Source of the DNA: Propionibacteriales bacterium
Lineage (GTDB): Bacteria; Actinomycetota; Actinomycetes; Propionibacteriales; Propionibacteriaceae
Assembly (NCBI GenBank): GCA_017882655.1
Contig: JADGPB010000018.1
Coordinates: 1 to 14,389 of the forward strand
Length of the DNA stretch: 14,389 bases
Direction: 5' to 3'
Part shown: positions 12,686 through 14,389 of the stretch, piece after piece
Position numbering within the stretch: position 1 is the stretch's first letter
Layout: the number at the start of each line of letters is the position of its first letter
Position numbers and translations under genes: made by a program
Notes under the pieces: model-generated
What the model saw: only the letters and a program-made list of their open reading frames with translations
What the model was told of the DNA's origin: nothing
Database searches by the model: none

Positions 12686-12715
12686 GGGCGTGTCCGACTA
12701 GTGGGTCGTACGCCC
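12686..12715 (+). terminator. possible terminator hairpin after the small membrane protein
   Basis: GGGCGT (12686-12691) pairs with ACGCCC (12710-12715), and CGAC (12695-12698) with GTCG (12705-12708) inside it. A TCGGTTTGTCTGT stretch follows, U-rich only in part. A second, overlapping inverted repeat, CCTCGG (12714-12719) with CCGAGG (12732-12737), shares two bases with the first and could be an alternative fold. The hairpin begins three bases after the stop codon. Confidence 0.35.
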
Positions 12716-12783
12716 TCGGTTTGTCTGTCCGCCGAGGACGAGAGCCTGATGAGACGGCCGATCCTCACAGCTGATGCACTGAT

Positions 12784-12808
12784 ATCGTTAGTTAATCCAC
12801 CTAACGAT
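12784..12808. promoter_or_regulatory. marO: probable MarR operator
   Basis: ATCGTTAG (12784-12791) and CTAACGAT (12801-12808) are perfect 8-bp inverted repeats with a 9-bp, mostly AT-rich spacer. The centre lies about 42 bp before the GTG of the MarR gene, in a noticeably AT-richer patch. MarR dimers bind such palindromes next to their own promoter, so autorepression of the marR-MFS operon is the natural inference. A TATGAC at 12812-12817 could be the -10 element. The name marO is used only as a descriptive label. Confidence 0.6.
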
Positions 12809-12837
12809 CTGTATGACCTCCCCACGAATCGAAGACA

Positions 12838-13272
12838 GTGACCGCCAGTCCCGTCGAGACCCCCGACCTGATCCCTATCGCCCGTGAGGTACGCCTCGCA
12901 GCGCAATCCCTCGCCCGCCACGTCAAGGACCACACTCCTTCCCTGGCACCTCACCTGTTCACCGTGCTGGCATGGCTCGAGGAGGGCCCTGCTACCGCAG
13001 GCGAGCTCGCCGTCCGGGAACGCGTCAGCGCCCCGTCGATGTCGAAATCCATGTCAGAGCTGGAAGAGCGCGGCTATGTCAAGCGTGCGCTCGCTCCCCA
13101 TGACGCGCGCCAGAAGATCGTGTCGCTGACAGCCTCCGGCCGACGGGCCCTGCTACGGGGCCGCGCAGACCGTGACCGCTACACCGCCGCGCTACTCGTC
13201 ACCTTCACGCCCGAGGAGCTCGCGGACCTGCAACGAGGAGCGCAGCTCCTCCGCAGGGTGGTCGAGCAGTGA
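12838..13272 (+). CDS. MarR-family transcriptional regulator
   Basis: A 144-residue dimeric winged-helix regulator that probably represses its own operon until a ligand binds. The DNA-binding core runs from about 52 to 102: TAGELAVRERVSAPSMSKSM gives the helix-turn-helix, LEERGYVKR the linker, and APHDARQKIVSLT the wing, with the family's conserved Asp89 and Arg91. Flanking helices at about 10-50 and 103-144 form the dimer domain. The GTG 12838-12840 start has only a weak GAAG upstream; no better start exists downstream before the conserved domain. The stop overlaps the MFS start by four bases (GTGA), so the two are co-translated. The operator-like palindrome upstream fits autoregulation. The ligand is unknown, probably a substrate of the exporter. 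Confidence 0.92.
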   Translation: MTASPVETPDLIPIAREVRLAAQSLARHVKDHTPSLAPHLFTVLAWLEEGPATAGELAVRERVSAPSMSKSMSELEERGYVKRALAPHDARQKIVSLTASGRRALLRGRADRDRYTAALLVTFTPEELADLQRGAQLLRRVVEQ

Positions 13273-14389
13273 GCCGTACGTTCTCCAGCCTCTCCATCCG
13301 CAACTACCGCCACTTCTTCATCGGCAACGTGGCATCGAACCTCGGGCTGTGGATGACCCGTACGGCTCAGGCGTGGATGGTCCTCGAGGTGCTCACGCAC
13401 GGCGACGCCACCGCCCTCGGCTGGCTCACGACGATGATGTTCCTGCCGACGCTGGTTCTGACCCCGCTGGCCGGGACGCTCGCCGACAAGTTCCCCAAGC
13501 GCCGGATCATGCTGATCGCGCAGGGCTTGTTGTTCGTCGACATCGTCATCCTGTCGACGCTGACGCTCACCCATCACGTACAGCTGTGGCACGTCTTCGT
13601 ACTCGCCCTCATGGACGGCATCGCGGGTGCGTTCGACGGCCCGTCGCGGCAGTCGATCGTCACCGAGCTCGTTCCGGTGTCGGAGGTGACGAACGCCATC
13701 GGCCTCAACAGCACCGCCTGGAACACGGCCCGTCTGCTCGGCCCTGGGGCCGCGGGTCTGCTCATCGCCCTCATCGGTACCGGTCCCGTGTTCGTGCTCA
13801 ACGCCTTCACGTACGTGGCGCAGGTCGTCGCGCTGATCTCGCTCGACCGCGAGGCGATGGTCAAGCCGCCCGTGTTCAGGACCGAGAAGGCGGGTTTCAT
13901 CACTGCGGTCCGCTACGTCCGCTCACGGCCGTTGCTGATGATCCTCTTTGTCGTCGCCCTCGCGATGGGGGCCTTCGGCTTCAACCAGTCGGTCACCAAC
14001 CCGCTCATGACCACCGAGGCGTTCGGCAAGGGTGCGACGGAGTTCGGCCTGCTCGGCTCGATCATGGGGATCGGGTCACTGATCGCCGCGCTGCTGGCCG
14101 CCCGACGGCCCCGGCCACGGATCCGCCACGTGGTCATCGGCCTCGGAGTGTTCGCGTTCGCCATGGCCCTCTCGGCGCAGGCCCCGTCGTTCCTCATCTT
14201 CGCCTTGCTCCAGATCCCGATGGGGCTGGCCGGGGTCCAGGTCATGACGACGGCCAACGCCATCGTGCAGATCAGCGTCTCACCCGAGCTGAGGGGCCGC
14301 GTGATGGCGCTCTGGGTCGCGGTCGTCATGGGGCTGACCCCCATCGTGTCGCCGATCGTCGGCTGGGTCGGCAGCGAGTACGGCGCCCG
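13269..14389 (+). CDS. MFS exporter, EntS/MFS_3-like (3' end outside window)
   Basis: The 373 visible residues of a typical ~400-420 residue major facilitator protein, probably a drug or small-molecule/H+ antiporter in the cytoplasmic membrane. It starts with the family's FSSLSIRNYRHFFIGN (5-20) and WMTRTAQAWMVLE (28-40). The MFS motif A GTLADKFPKRR is at 69-79, DGPSRQSIVTELVP at 123-136 and NSTAWNTARLLGPGAAG at 147-163, all typical of the MFS_3/EntS group. About ten to eleven spans are visible. GTG 13269-13271 overlaps the MarR stop by four bases. Co-transcription with MarR points to an inducible efflux pump, but MFS_3 proteins also export siderophores, so the substrate is open. Confidence 0.9.
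   Translation, partial: MSRTFSSLSIRNYRHFFIGNVASNLGLWMTRTAQAWMVLEVLTHGDATALGWLTTMMFLPTLVLTPLAGTLADKFPKRRIMLIAQGLLFVDIVILSTLTLTHHVQLWHVFVLALMDGIAGAFDGPSRQSIVTELVPVSEVTNAIGLNSTAWNTARLLGPGAAGLLIALIGTGPVFVLNAFTYVAQVVALISLDREAMVKPPVFRTEKAGFITAVRYVRSRPLLMILFVVALAMGAFGFNQSVTNPLMTTEAFGKGATEFGLLGSIMGIGSLIAALLAARRPRPRIRHVVIGLGVFAFAMALSAQAPSFLIFALLQIPMGLAGVQVMTTANAIVQISVSPELRGRVMALWVAVVMGLTPIVSPIVGWVGSEYGA

Overview
The window is GC-rich, densely packed DNA with actinobacterial traits: GTG starts are common, stop and start codons overlap by 1 or 4 bases at most operon junctions, several genes look leaderless, and a menaquinone pathway is present. The gene set (short MenE, MenA, MenG, a TM0106-type RecB-like nuclease, PLDc_N-type membrane proteins, an actinobacterial multi-spanning ABC permease-like protein) suggests a member of Propionibacteriales/Nocardioidaceae. 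That placement is inference; no rRNA or other marker gene is present.

Layout. (a) 1-2312, minus strand: three translationally coupled genes, gmd, a family-2 glycosyltransferase and fcl (cut by the window edge). They make GDP-L-fucose from GDP-mannose and probably transfer a sugar to a surface glycan. Upstream (2313-2545) are a perfect 17-bp palindrome and a short helix-turn-helix-like coding remnant. (b) 2546-4929, minus strand: an ABC ATPase and a large multi-spanning partner that form a two-gene transporter operon. (c) 4930-6445: a gene for an AbiEi-like winged-helix plus PD-(D/E)XK/DUF559-type protein (5181-6158), bracketed by two clusters of the same palindromic repeat (5050-5121 and 6269-6358). 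This is the most unusual part of the window. (d) 6446-8889, plus strand: menG overlapping a RecB-like/RNase H-like nuclease gene. (e) 8890-9951, minus strand: a proline-rich four-span membrane protein whose stop codon abuts that of the nuclease gene. (f) 10097-12683: menE-menA on the minus strand, flanked by two small plus-strand PLDc_N-type membrane protein genes. (g) 12684-14389: a MarR regulator with a likely operator and a coupled MFS exporter cut by the window end.

Functional links. MenE, MenA and MenG cover OSB activation, prenylation and C-methylation of menaquinone, but are spread over two transcription units. The MarR-MFS pair looks like a self-regulated efflux operon. No tRNA, rRNA, CRISPR array or intact insertion sequence was seen. 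No gene-free stretch exceeds 300 bases; the largest gaps (2313-2545, 4930-5180, 6159-6445) hold the repeats, palindrome and promoters listed below. I did not find a clear multi-gene novel system. The best candidate for something undescribed is the nuclease-like gene with its flanking palindromic clusters.
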